A DNA stretch of 64,000 nucleotides, from positions 10,044,001 through 10,108,000 of the forward strand of contig NZ_CP080521.1 in the NCBI RefSeq assembly GCF_019468565.1, in the 5' to 3' direction. This document shows positions 1 to 8,137 of this stretch, one piece after another. The first letter of the stretch is position 1, and every line of letters starts with the position of its first letter. The translations under genes were made by a program, and so were the position numbers. This stretch comes from Pseudonocardia sp. DSM 110487. Lineage in GTDB: Bacteria > Actinomycetota > Actinomycetes > Mycobacteriales > Pseudonocardiaceae. Below the pieces are notes generated by a model. It ran no database searches. It had not been told where the DNA came from and was given only the letters and a program-made list of their open reading frames with translations.

Positions 1-134
1 ACCTGGTGATCACCGGCACCCCGCAGGGCGTCGCCCTCTCAGGGCGCTTCCCGTTCCTGACCGCGGGTGACGTGGTGGAGATCGAGATCGAGGGCCTCGG
101 CCGGCAGCGCCACACCCTGGTCGAGGGCCGCTGA
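1..134 (+). CDS. Fumarylacetoacetate hydrolase family protein, C-terminal fragment
   Basis: The window opens inside this gene. The last 43 codons read through to TGA at 132-134. The fragment shows the GTPQGV signature and the GDVVEIEIEGLG strand that end FAH-superfamily proteins (fumarylpyruvate hydrolase, 2-hydroxyhepta-2,4-diene-1,7-dioate isomerase and similar), which cleave or isomerise acyl-pyruvates with a divalent metal. The metal ligands would lie upstream of the window, so the substrate cannot be told. Its stop overlaps the ATG of the following dehydrogenase (TGATG), so the two are probably translationally coupled parts of a catabolic operon. The family call is firm and the substrate is unknown. 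Confidence 0.8.
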   Translation, partial: LVITGTPQGVALSGRFPFLTAGDVVEIEIEGLGRQRHTLVEGR

Positions 135-889
135 TGGCGGGCGAGTTCGACGGGCTGGTCGCGGCCGTCACGGGCGGCGCGTCCGGGATCGGGGCGGCGA
201 TCGCGCGCCGCCTGATGGCCGACGGCGCCCGCGTCGCCGTGCTCGACCGGGACGTGAGCAACCCACCCGATGGCGCGCTCGCCGTGCAGGCCGACGTCAC
301 CGACGACGCCTCGGTGCGGGCCGCCGTGGATCGCGTGCTGCAGGAGTGGGGCCGGCTCGACGTCCTGGTGAACAACGCCGGAATCGGGGCGCAGGGCACC
401 GTCGCGGACAACCCCGACGACGAGTGGCACCGGGTGCTGGACGTCAACCTGCTCGGAATGGTCCGGGCAACGCGGGCCGCCCTGCCGGCGCTGCGCCGGT
501 CCCCGTCCGCCGCGATCGTCAACACCGGCTCGATCGCCGCGACGGCCGGCATCCCACAGCGTGCGGTGTACAGCGCCAGCAAGGGCGCCGTGCACGCCCT
601 CACCAGGGCGATGGCGGCCGATCACCTCGCCGAGGGGATCCGGGTCTGCGCCGTCGCACCAGGCACCGCCGACACCCCGTGGGTCGGGCGGCTTCTGGAG
701 CGCGCCGACGACCCGGCCGCCGAACGCGCCGCGCTGGAGGCACGCCAGCCCCACGGGCGGCTCGTGTCGGCCGACGAGGTGGCAGGCGCGGTTGCCTACC
801 TGGCCGGCCCGCGCTCGACCTCGACCACCGGCATCGTGCTCGCCGTGGACGGCGGGATGCAGGAGCTGCGGCTGCGCCCGAAGTCGTAA
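134..889 (+). CDS. SDR family NAD(P)-dependent oxidoreductase
   Basis: This 251-aa classical short-chain dehydrogenase has the N-terminal nucleotide-binding motif TGGASGIG (residues 13-20), NNAG near 80-83 and the catalytic set Ser133, Tyr146 and Lys150 (YSASK). The C-terminal VDGG motif is typical of the FabG/Gdh-like branch. It oxidises or reduces a small alcohol or ketone in the cytosol. The ATG overlaps the stop of the FAH-type hydrolase, pointing to a shared pathway of ring or side-chain breakdown. It is followed by a strong hairpin at 916-967. The substrate cannot be inferred from sequence. Confidence 0.88.
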   Translation: MAGEFDGLVAAVTGGASGIGAAIARRLMADGARVAVLDRDVSNPPDGALAVQADVTDDASVRAAVDRVLQEWGRLDVLVNNAGIGAQGTVADNPDDEWHRVLDVNLLGMVRATRAALPALRRSPSAAIVNTGSIAATAGIPQRAVYSASKGAVHALTRAMAADHLAEGIRVCAVAPGTADTPWVGRLLERADDPAAERAALEARQPHGRLVSADEVAGAVAYLAGPRSTSTTGIVLAVDGGMQELRLRPKS

Positions 890-915
890 CCGCTCACACG
901 CGGACCACCCCTCCT

Positions 916-967
916 CCGGTGGTCGAGTAGCGCCGGCCCTGGGGCGCCGGCCCTACTCGACCACCGG
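916..967. terminator. Bidirectional hairpin terminator, REP-like
   Basis: A 15-bp perfect stem (916-930 with 953-967) is extended inward by six more pairs after one mismatch. It lies between two convergent genes and can terminate both. There is no T-tract, as is common in actinobacteria. The outer arm GGTGGTCGAGTAG resembles a dispersed repeat that I recall from several actinobacterial genomes. Confidence 0.75.
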
Positions 968-976
968 AAGCAATTG

Positions 977-2068
977 TCATGCGGTGGCGGCGTCCAGGTC
1001 TCCCTCCACGATCTCGGCAGGGTGGAGGTCGGGCGCCCCGGTCAGCAGCCGCTCGAGGCGCTCGGCGAGGGCGTCGATGCCGAAGTGCTCCTGGGCGATC
1101 TTCTGGTTGTGGTCGAGGAGGGCCGGGTCCGGACCGGCCAGCCACGCGTCGAGCTGCGCGGGGTCGTCGACGGGGAACCAGCGGAAGCCGAACGCGCGGA
1201 GCTCCGCCGCCACCGGGAAATCGGCCACGACCGTGGGCTTGCGGTGCAGTGCGGCCTCGATCAGCGGGAGCCCGAAACCCTCCCACGACGACGGCAGCAC
1301 CACCGCGTCGCATGCCGCGTACGCGGCCGCCATGGCCATGCCGTCCGGGAGCCTGCGGCGCACCGGCACCCGCGCGCGTTCCAGCAGCCGGGCCAGATCG
1401 TCGGCGTAGCCGTCCTCCGCGGGGCCGGTGAGCCAGAAGGTGGCCCCCAGCGCCTCCGCGATCGCGAGGCCGACGTGGACGTTCTTGCGCGGGATGGCCC
1501 GCGTCGGCTGCAGGATCAGCACCTCGGAGCCCACGCCGAGCGCGGCACGGGCGGGGCCTCGTGCCTCCGGACGGGGCAACTCGGAGAAGCCGTGGTAGAT
1601 CGTGTTGGCCGCGATCCCGCGGCGGGCAGCGAGCTCGGAGCGAGCGAGCTCGTTGACCGTGACGTGCCGCCATTCGGGGTCGTCCGGCGGCCACGTGGTG
1701 ATGTCGGCGTACCGCTCGCGTTCCCACGGCAGGTCGTGGTGGCGCAGCACGGCGGGACGTCCGCGCAGGTACTCCGCCACCGCCTGGCCTGCGGCGATGT
1801 TCATCGGCAGCGAGCAGATGTTGTCGGCGATCACGACGTCGGCATCGTCCAGTGCGGCGCCGAGCGCGTGCCGCGACGGCGGGAGCGGCGCGTCGAGGGC
1901 GAGGCCGGGGACCGTCACGTCCGGATCGCCGTCGCCGGCGACGGTCCGCACCCGCATACCGAGGCGTTGCAGCGCGGTGGCCCACTGGGCCGCCGTGACC
2001 GACACTCCGTCGGCCATACCCAGGCGGTAGGAGACGATTGCCGCCCTTTTCCCGAACAGGTTCGCCAT
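977..2068 (-). CDS. Glycosyltransferase family 4/1 (GT-B fold)
   Basis: A cytosolic GT-B glycosyltransferase of about 363 aa. The C-terminal half has the nucleotide-sugar signature PSSWEGFGLPLIEA, with the two spaced Glu residues of the retaining GT4 family. The middle contains GVGSEVLILQPTRAIPRKNVH, a normal linker into the donor domain. ATG at 2068 is preferred because GGAGA lies about 10 nt upstream; GTG at 2101 would add 11 residues. It stands alone, convergent with the SDR gene, and no sugar or acceptor is suggested by the neighbours. Confidence 0.75.
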   Translation of the reverse strand: MANLFGKRAAIVSYRLGMADGVSVTAAQWATALQRLGMRVRTVAGDGDPDVTVPGLALDAPLPPSRHALGAALDDADVVIADNICSLPMNIAAGQAVAEYLRGRPAVLRHHDLPWERERYADITTWPPDDPEWRHVTVNELARSELAARRGIAANTIYHGFSELPRPEARGPARAALGVGSEVLILQPTRAIPRKNVHVGLAIAEALGATFWLTGPAEDGYADDLARLLERARVPVRRRLPDGMAMAAAYAACDAVVLPSSWEGFGLPLIEAALHRKPTVVADFPVAAELRAFGFRWFPVDDPAQLDAWLAGPDPALLDHNQKIAQEHFGIDALAERLERLLTGAPDLHPAEIVEGDLDAATA

Positions 2069-2140
2069 CACCTGATCGTCTCCGTTCTCGGTCACAACCA
2101 CGTGTACTGGCGGTTGCGCGCACGTGCGCGCGGGGCGATC

Positions 2141-2728
2141 TCAGCCCCGGGGCAGCCTTCCCATCAGGTAGAACTCCGGGTTCGGGCGCAGCGCCGTGAG
2201 GTGGGCCAGTCGGTTGGACATCGCGAACAGCGCCGTGATGGCTCCGACGTCCCAGATCTCCTCGTCGCTGAGCCCTGCCGCCCGCGCGTCGTCGAGCTCG
2301 GCATCGGTGAGGGCCGCGGAGTCGGTGGCGACCAGCAGCGCGAGGTCGACGATCGCCCGCTCACGCCTGCTCAGCTCGACACCCCACGGGTTGCTCGCCA
2401 CCCGGTCGGCTATCTCCGGGTCCTTCGTGCGGACGCGCAGGATCGCCCCGTGGGCCACGATGCAATAGGTGCAGTGGTTCGCGCCGGACGTCGCGACGAC
2501 AACCAGCTCCCGCTCGGCCTTGCTCAATCCGTCGTCGGAGTCCATCAGCGCGTCGTGGTAATCCAGGAATGCGCGCAGCTCCGCGGGCCTGCGCGCCAGA
2601 GCACGGAACACGTTCGGCACGAAGCCCGCCTTCTCGGCTACAGCGCCCACCCGCGCACGCAGGTCTTCTGGCATGTCCTCCAGCTCGACGTGGCCGAACC
2701 GGCTCACCGGGACCGCTTCTGCTGTCAT
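2141..2728 (-). CDS. Carboxymuconolactone decarboxylase/AhpD-family peroxidase-related protein
   Basis: A 195-aa protein of the AhpD-like fold. The redox motif CTYCIVAHGA (CxxC followed by a His three residues on) is complete. The N-terminal FGHVELEDMPEDLRARV and the later WGVELSRRERAIVDLAL match the 'uncharacterised peroxidase-related enzyme' branch rather than true carboxymuconolactone decarboxylase. It probably reduces peroxides or acts as a thiol oxidoreductase in the cytosol. It is separated from the glycosyltransferase by 72 bp and diverges from the DUF3024 gene. Confidence 0.8.
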   Translation of the reverse strand: MTAEAVPVSRFGHVELEDMPEDLRARVGAVAEKAGFVPNVFRALARRPAELRAFLDYHDALMDSDDGLSKAERELVVVATSGANHCTYCIVAHGAILRVRTKDPEIADRVASNPWGVELSRRERAIVDLALLVATDSAALTDAELDDARAAGLSDEEIWDVGAITALFAMSNRLAHLTALRPNPEFYLMGRLPRG

Positions 2729-2802
2729 ACCCCGAAGCTAACGCTCCTGCCTTTCCCCTCATAGCGCTCGACTCGGGCCCGTCCAACCGGGACGATGCGG
2801 GC

Positions 2803-3102
2803 ATGGCCGTGCCCGAGGAGATCCGCATGCGGCTGTCGCACTGGTGCGCCGCGCGTGTCCCCGCTGGGGAGCGCGACCACCGCCAGATCGCCTACACGAT
2901 CCACGGTGACGCGATCACGATCTTCGAGCGCAGGCCGCCCGCGTACCCGGAGCTCGGCCCCGCATGGTCGGCCACCCCCGTGGCTCGGCTGCTCCGCAGG
3001 ACCGACGGGTGGCAGCTGGAGCGCCCGGCCGGCCGCGGCGGGTGGCGGCGCGACGCGACCGGGAGCGATCCGATCACGCTGCTGGACAGCGTGAGCGCCT
3101 GA
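2803..3102 (+). CDS. DUF3024 domain-containing protein
   Basis: A 99-aa protein starting at the ATG that gives MAVPEEIR. The pattern of a basic N-terminus, ITIFERRPPAYPELGP, then a Trp and LLRRTDGWQLERPAG is that of DUF3024, a small domain of unknown function in actinobacteria and proteobacteria. Longer upstream starts overlap the divergent gene and have no homology-like character. No function can be assigned. Confidence 0.7.
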   Translation: MAVPEEIRMRLSHWCAARVPAGERDHRQIAYTIHGDAITIFERRPPAYPELGPAWSATPVARLLRRTDGWQLERPAGRGGWRRDATGSDPITLLDSVSA

Positions 3103-3115
3103 GCCCGGTGGTCGC

Positions 3116-4993
3116 TTAGGCGCCTGCCTGCCCCACTGGTGTCGCGGCCCTTGCCGAGCCACCGTTGAAGGGGACGACCCGGCCGCCTGCCGGGCGGCCG
3201 CGGATCACCAGAGCCGAGGCGCGCTGCAGCACGCTCAGCAGCGTGGGGCTGTCGCCGCTGGCATCACCCGGCCCGGTCACGGCGACGATCCGGGGCGCCA
3301 CGGCGCTGAGCAGCAACCGCTCCACGCCGAGGCCGCTCGCACCCAGCACCAGCACGACGTCGGCGCTGTCGGTCGGGGGGAGTGTGGAGAGCAGCGGCTC
3401 CACCGGCACGAACGACACGAATCCGAGCGCGGCGGGCGCGGTCTCGGCGAGTGCCGTCCATGCGGCCGCGAGACGCGGGGCGCCCTCCTCGAGGCGCTGC
3501 AGCAACAGCACGCGCAGCTGGTCGTCGCGCTGCTCCCGGCGGGCGGCGCCGAGCGCGTCGACGGCGGCCGCGTAGCCGCGCACGTCGCGCTCGCGCAACG
3601 CCGTGACCGCACGCTCGTGCTCGGGCGCCGTGGCGGTGACAGGGCTCAACCCGGCCAGCGCATCGGCCATCCCGTCGAGCCGCCGGGCGGCGTCGACCCC
3701 CGAACCGTGCACCGCGAACTCGAGTACACCGGTCGCGATCTGCCTGGCGGCGTCGACGTCGGGTACCGCCAGCGGCGAGTCGGCCGCGAGGAACAACACG
3801 TCGTGGCGGAGGGCGCCCACCGAGCGGGCGGCGGTGGCCACCCTGCGCAACCCGTCGGTGATCTCGGCCAGCTCGTTCTCGTCGGCCGGGATGGGCACGC
3901 CGAGCTCGGCGCATGCGGCGTCGACGCGCGCCTGGCGCTCGACGAGCTCGAGGTACTCGAGCACCCGGTCGATGTCCTCCACGCTCTCGGGCAGCCGCAT
4001 CCCGATCCGCACGGCGTCGAGCACCGGCTGCACGTCGCGCTGGGCGGCCGACCTGAAGTACGAGCGCGAGCGGCCACCCATGGCGAGGAACTCGCGGTAG
4101 CGGGCGAGGGTCTGCAGCGCACCCGGCGGAGGCGCCGCCGTGAACGACACGGGCGGGGCGGAGCGGGTGCGGTCGAGAACCGTGCTCACCTCCGCCGTGT
4201 CCTCGATCATCCTGTCGAACACCGCGCGCTGGCGGCCGTAGATCAGCTCGGAGAGCAGTCGCCACGCCCACTCGTGCTCGCCGCGCGGCGGCATGGCGGC
4301 GAGCGAGCGGTCGACGCATTGCGCCACTGACGTGACGGCGGCGCGGCGATCCTCGTCGAGGTTGGCGAGGAGCGTGGGCAGCATCCACTCACCGTCGCCC
4401 GCGGCCTCCGAGCCCGCGGCGAGCGCGCACAGCTGTGCGACCTCGCCGGCGTCCGGCAGAGCCGTCTCGGGCGGGAGGAGCTGGTCACCACGCGCTCGGC
4501 GCTCCGGCGTCGAGGTGGCGAGGAGGCGCCTCAGCTCACGCAGCTCCGCGGGCGGGAGACCGGGCAGGTGGGGCAGGGCACGGTCAGCGGCGTCGGGTGG
4601 CAGCGCGGCGCGGACGGCGGCGAGCTCGGCAGGCACGGCGCCCGTGACGACCACGCGCCGCCCGTCGGCGAGCAACGCGGCCACGGCACGGGCGGTGGCC
4701 GGCATGTCGAAGTCCTCGAGGACGACCAGCGTGTTGTCCCGGACCGCCGAGACCAGCGACGCCGCGTCCTCCACCGGTCTGCGGGGTGGTGGGGGGAGCT
4801 CGGCGACCGAGGCGGCAAGGGCCTCGGCGAGCCTGCGAACCCCCGGTGGCGAGTTGCCCACCGCGATCGCGTGGTGGATCTGCGTCTGCGCGTCGGTGGT
4901 GGACTGGTCCGATCCCGCCGCCGCGAGACGGTCCACGAAGACGGCGAGGTCGTCGTCCTCGCCGTTGTGGTTCGCCGGTCCGGCTTCGAGCAC
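3116..4993 (-). CDS. Conserved hypothetical protein, possibly a degenerate SF1 helicase-like protein
   Basis: A 625-aa soluble protein. The GTG at 4993 is chosen because a perfect GGAGGTGA lies just upstream; the open frame continues to 5137 without homology-like sequence. It has no signal peptide and no membrane segment. Three stretches fall in the order of a DNA2/UPF1-type helicase core: AVGNSPPGVRRLAEALA where Walker A would be, GRRVVVTGAVPAELAAVRAALP resembling motif Ia, and SADVVLVLGASGLGVERLLL resembling motif II. All the catalytic Lys and Asp-Glu residues are missing. The helicase link is my inference; annotation pipelines would call it hypothetical. The centre is helical and rich in Arg and Glu. 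Confidence 0.6.
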   Translation of the reverse strand: MLEAGPANHNGEDDDLAVFVDRLAAAGSDQSTTDAQTQIHHAIAVGNSPPGVRRLAEALAASVAELPPPPRRPVEDAASLVSAVRDNTLVVLEDFDMPATARAVAALLADGRRVVVTGAVPAELAAVRAALPPDAADRALPHLPGLPPAELRELRRLLATSTPERRARGDQLLPPETALPDAGEVAQLCALAAGSEAAGDGEWMLPTLLANLDEDRRAAVTSVAQCVDRSLAAMPPRGEHEWAWRLLSELIYGRQRAVFDRMIEDTAEVSTVLDRTRSAPPVSFTAAPPPGALQTLARYREFLAMGGRSRSYFRSAAQRDVQPVLDAVRIGMRLPESVEDIDRVLEYLELVERQARVDAACAELGVPIPADENELAEITDGLRRVATAARSVGALRHDVLFLAADSPLAVPDVDAARQIATGVLEFAVHGSGVDAARRLDGMADALAGLSPVTATAPEHERAVTALRERDVRGYAAAVDALGAARREQRDDQLRVLLLQRLEEGAPRLAAAWTALAETAPAALGFVSFVPVEPLLSTLPPTDSADVVLVLGASGLGVERLLLSAVAPRIVAVTGPGDASGDSPTLLSVLQRASALVIRGRPAGGRVVPFNGGSARAATPVGQAGA

Positions 4994-5198
4994 GTGGTCA
5001 CCTCCGCTGCCACCGCCCGGGCAGTGGTCACCCTCGTATCGTGGGCGCCGTCCGAATGTTGCACTCGTGGAACACGGACGACAGCGGTCGGCCATCACGG
5101 AGCGCCGGAACGGCCGCTCGCGGCGGCGTCCGGCCACCCGATCAGGGCGCAGGCGCCGGATCCGTCGCCGTCGTGGCGACCAAAACGATTAAGACACA

Positions 5199-5248
5199 TG
5201 AACGGTCGCTTATCACTCGATGAACGGCGCCTTTGATGCGGTGAACGG
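5199..5248 (+). repeat. Three direct TGAACGG repeats with about 21-bp period
   Basis: TGAACGG occurs at 5199-5205, 5221-5227 and 5242-5248, spaced 22 and 21 bp, two helical turns apart on one face. The array lies between the 625-aa gene (upstream side) and the end of the DUF3311 gene. It could be an activator or repressor array or an extragenic repeat. Confidence 0.5.
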
Positions 5249-5449
5249 TCAGTTGCGTCCAGGTGGCTCACTATCCCGCCGCCGCGTACGGAGATGGACG
5301 ACGCCGAGACACGCGACCGTGACCGGGATCCAGGCGAACTGCACCCAGTAGAAGAACGGCACCCCCGCGAGGCGTGGCTCCACGGAGTTGAACCACGGCG
5401 TCACGAGCGTGAGGAACGGCACGAGCAGAAGCAGGTGCCATCGAGTCAC
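5249..5449 (-). CDS. DUF3311 small membrane protein
   Basis: A 66-aa protein with two hydrophobic helices (about residues 5-20 and 30-50), the TPWFNSVEP loop and the PFFYWVQFAWIPV motif that define DUF3311. In most genomes it directly precedes a sodium:solute symporter (MctP-like) and is thought to be its small subunit. No symporter lies here: the next genes are the helicase-like protein and pckG. It is therefore an orphan copy. Its C-terminus is basic (RTRRR) and should face the cytoplasm. Confidence 0.75.
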   Translation of the reverse strand: MTRWHLLLLVPFLTLVTPWFNSVEPRLAGVPFFYWVQFAWIPVTVACLGVVHLRTRRRDSEPPGRN

Positions 5450-5479
5450 GCGGGGATCGTACGAGCCACCGCGCGAGAA

Positions 5480-5516
5480 CGGCCCGTTCGTCCGACAGCT
5501 CCGGACGAACGGGCCG
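5480..5516 (-). terminator. pckG terminator hairpin
   Basis: A 14-bp perfect stem (5480-5493 with 5503-5516) with a 9-nt loop, starting 14 bp beyond the pckG stop. The stem contains GAACGGG/CCCGTTC. Confidence 0.7.
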
Positions 5517-5530
5517 ATCGCGGGAGCGAG

Positions 5531-7354
5531 CTAGGCGCCGAGGCGGAGCTTCAGCGCCTCCAGCTCGTCACGCATCGACGTGGGCAGGCGGTCGCCGATC
5601 TTCTCGAACCACTCCTCGATGAGCGGGATCTCCGCCTTCCACTCCTCGGTGTCGACCACGAGCGCCGCGTCGACGTCGGCAGCGGGCACGTCGAGGCCTT
5701 CGAGGTCCAGCGCGTCAGGGGTGGGGACGTACCCGATGGCGGTCTCGGTGGCGGTCCCCGTGCCCTCGATGCGCTCGATCGCCCACTTCAGCACGCGCGA
5801 GTTCTCACCGAAGCCCGGCCACAGGAAGCGGCCGTCCTCACCACGGCGGAACCAGTTGACGTAGAAGATCCGGGGCAGCTTGCCGGCGTCCGCCCCCTTG
5901 CCGACGTTCACCCAGTGCTGGAAGTAGTCGCCCGCGCTGTAGCCGAGGAAGGGCAGCATCGCCATCGGGTCGCGGCGCACCTGGCCCTTCCCTCCCTTGG
6001 CGGCGGCCGTCATCTCGCTCGACATCGTGGCGCCCATGAAGGTGCCGTGCTGCCAGTCCCGCGACTCCGTGATCAGCGGGACCGTGGTCTTGCGGCGGCC
6101 GCCGAAGAAGATGGCCGAGATCGGCACGCCCTTCGGGTCGTCCCACTCCGGCGCCACGACGGGGCACTGGGAGATCGGAGTTGTGTAGCGGGAGTTGGGG
6201 TGGGCGGCCGGTTTGCCCGAGTCCGGGGTCCAGTCCTCGCCGAGCCACGACGTCAGGTGCTCCGGATCACCTTCGAGGCCCTCCCACCACACGTCGCCAT
6301 CGTCGGTGAGAGCGACGTTCGTGAAGAGCGAGTTACCTTTTTCGATCGTTCGCATTGCATTCGGATTGGTCTTCCAGTTCGTGCCCGGCGCGACGCCGAA
6401 GAAGCCGAACTCGGGGTTCACCGCGTAGAGCCGGCCGTCCTCTCCGAAACGCATCCACGCGATGTCGTCACCGATCGTCTCGGCGCGCCAACCGGGCACC
6501 GTCGGTTGCAACATCGCGAGGTTGGTCTTGCCGCATGCCGACGGGAACGCCGCCGCCACGTAGTACGCCTTCTCCTCCGGCGAGATCAGTTTGAGGATCA
6601 GCATGTGCTCGGCGAGCCAGCCCTCGTCGTGGGCGATCGCGGACGCGATCCGCAGCGCGTAGCACTTCTTCCCCAGCAGCGCGTTGCCGCCGTAACCGGA
6701 GCCGAAGCTCCAGATCTCCCGGGTCTCGGGGAAGTGGCTGATGTACTTCGTGTCGTTGCACGGCCACGGCACGTCCTCGTCGCCGGGCTCGAGCGGGGCG
6801 CCCACGGAGTGCAGGCCCTTCACGAACGATCCGCCCCGGTCGGCAAAGAGCGGCAGGATCGACGCGCCCATCCGGGTCATGATCTTCATCGACACGACCA
6901 CGTACTCGGAGTCGGTGATCTCGACGCCCAGCATCGGGATCTCGGCCTCGGCCGGGCCCATGCAGAACGGGATGACGTACATGGTCCGACCGCGCATACA
7001 CCCGCGGTAGAGCTCCGTCATCGTGCTCTTCATCTCGGCCGGGTCCATCCAGTGGTTGGTTGGGCCCGCGCCGTCCCGCTCCGCGCTGCAGATGAAGGTG
7101 CGCTCCTCGACACGCGCGACGTCGTCCGGGTCGGAGGCAGCCCAGAACGAATTCGGTTTCTTCGACTCGTTGAGCTTCACGAACGTGCCCGCCTCGACGA
7201 GCTGCGTCGTCATGCGGTCCCACTCCTCGTCGGACCCGTCACACCACACGACGCGGTCCGGCGTGGTGAGGTCCGCGACCTCACGCACCCAGGACAGCAG
7301 CTCAGCGTTCGCGGTGGGCGCTCCGTCGATCCCCGACACGGTCATCGCAGTCAT
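5531..7354 (-). CDS. pckG: Phosphoenolpyruvate carboxykinase (GTP)
   Basis: A 607-aa GTP-dependent PEPCK that converts oxaloacetate and GTP to PEP, CO2 and GDP, the entry to gluconeogenesis in actinobacteria. The kinase P-loop FPSACGKTNLAML, the substrate loop GGNALLGKKCYALRIAS and the nucleotide-site region DGRFLWPGFGENSRVLKW are intact, and the length is that of the family. ATG at 7354 (MTAMTVSG) is preceded by GAGGAGCGAGGACG; the frame is open to 7504, but the added residues are not family-like. It is transcribed alone. The 357-bp upstream region holds two dyads that could be catabolite-control operators. Confidence 0.97.
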   Translation of the reverse strand: MTAMTVSGIDGAPTANAELLSWVREVADLTTPDRVVWCDGSDEEWDRMTTQLVEAGTFVKLNESKKPNSFWAASDPDDVARVEERTFICSAERDGAGPTNHWMDPAEMKSTMTELYRGCMRGRTMYVIPFCMGPAEAEIPMLGVEITDSEYVVVSMKIMTRMGASILPLFADRGGSFVKGLHSVGAPLEPGDEDVPWPCNDTKYISHFPETREIWSFGSGYGGNALLGKKCYALRIASAIAHDEGWLAEHMLILKLISPEEKAYYVAAAFPSACGKTNLAMLQPTVPGWRAETIGDDIAWMRFGEDGRLYAVNPEFGFFGVAPGTNWKTNPNAMRTIEKGNSLFTNVALTDDGDVWWEGLEGDPEHLTSWLGEDWTPDSGKPAAHPNSRYTTPISQCPVVAPEWDDPKGVPISAIFFGGRRKTTVPLITESRDWQHGTFMGATMSSEMTAAAKGGKGQVRRDPMAMLPFLGYSAGDYFQHWVNVGKGADAGKLPRIFYVNWFRRGEDGRFLWPGFGENSRVLKWAIERIEGTGTATETAIGYVPTPDALDLEGLDVPAADVDAALVVDTEEWKAEIPLIEEWFEKIGDRLPTSMRDELEALKLRLGA

Positions 7355-7520
7355 ATCGTCCTCGCTCCTCGCCGGCTTCCCCGGGCCTGGAAATGCTGCG
7401 CACACCCGACCCTGATTCGGGTGGGTGTGCTGTGAAGAGATGGGTGTCGACGGTACCTGTGAACAGCTATTCCATGCACGACGAGTGGCTGTCGGCTCAC
7501 TCACAGGACCGATCAGGTAA

Positions 7521-7548
7521 TCGATTCAGAAGAATCGAAAGCGCTTTC
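7521..7548 (-). promoter_or_regulatory. Two overlapping dyads upstream of pckG, one cre/LacI-like
   Basis: TCGATTC-agaa-GAATCGA (7521-7538) overlaps the perfect 12-bp palindrome GAAAGCGCTTTC (7537-7548). The second matches the core of LacI/CcpA-type operators. They lie about 170-195 bp upstream of the pckG ATG in a divergent promoter region of 357 bp that has no other gene. The rest of the region is unremarkable except for the operator at 7680. Confidence 0.45.
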
Positions 7549-7679
7549 CCCTACATTCTGCTCCCGAGCACCAGGTCGACGGGTAGTTCATGGCGTCGCG
7601 GGTACCCGTCGGTGTGAGCGCCCACACCTGACGCACGGCCCACGACCAGTGGACCGCGCCGCATGGGCCGCGTAGTGTC

Positions 7680-7693
7680 TTGAACACGTTCAA
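7680..7693 (+). promoter_or_regulatory. TTGAAC-AC-GTTCAA operator, probable TetR autoregulatory site
   Basis: Perfect 6-bp arms with a 2-bp spacer, ending 18 bp before the ATG of the membrane protein whose operon encodes a TetR regulator. TGAAC half-sites of this kind are common for TetR/AcrR proteins that repress their own operon. Confidence 0.5.
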
Positions 7694-7711
7694 AAATCCC
7701 GGGAGGGCCCG

Positions 7712-8137
7712 ATGGAATCCGAGATGACCCAGTACATCGTGTTGCTCGCAGTGTCGGTCGGGCTGACCTTCCTCGTGGGCCGCCTCCTCGTCAGGGCAGG
7801 CGAGCCGTTCCTCCTGGAGGTCTTCCACGAGGAGAAGGTCACCCGGTCGGTCAACCTGCTGCTGTCGGTGCTGTTCCACCTGGTCACGCTGGGTGTCTTG
7901 GCGATCATCTCGGTCACCGACGTCGCCGCCGACAACGCCCTGCAGGAGTTCGTCGTCAAGCTCGGCGTGGTGCTGCTGACGCTCGGCATCGCCTACGGCA
8001 TCTCGATGCTCGTGCTCATCCGGGTGCGCGAGCGCAGGCGCGCCTCCGAGATCTCCGAGCACGTCCAGGAGCGCCTCGCCGACCGCGGGATCAGCACCGT
8101 GCAGACCCACCCCGCGGGTGAGCAGGGCCATCTGTGA
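7712..8137 (+). CDS. Hypothetical membrane protein, three TM helices
   Basis: A 141-aa protein with hydrophobic helices at about residues 6-24, 46-66 and 84-106, and a charged cytoplasmic tail (RVRERRRASEISEHV). GGGAGGG lies about 7 bp before the ATG. It is not a family I recognise. The stop overlaps the GTG of the TetR regulator (GTGA), so the two are translationally coupled and the regulator probably controls this membrane protein. Transport or stress-envelope roles are possible but not shown. Confidence 0.8.
   Translation: MESEMTQYIVLLAVSVGLTFLVGRLLVRAGEPFLLEVFHEEKVTRSVNLLLSVLFHLVTLGVLAIISVTDVAADNALQEFVVKLGVVLLTLGIAYGISMLVLIRVRERRRASEISEHVQERLADRGISTVQTHPAGEQGHL

Noticed and set aside
5294..7435. 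Very long plus-strand frame antisense to pckG, and similar long antisense frames elsewhere.
   Set aside because: High GC at third positions removes stops on the opposite strand. These translations are Arg/His-rich and show no family motifs.
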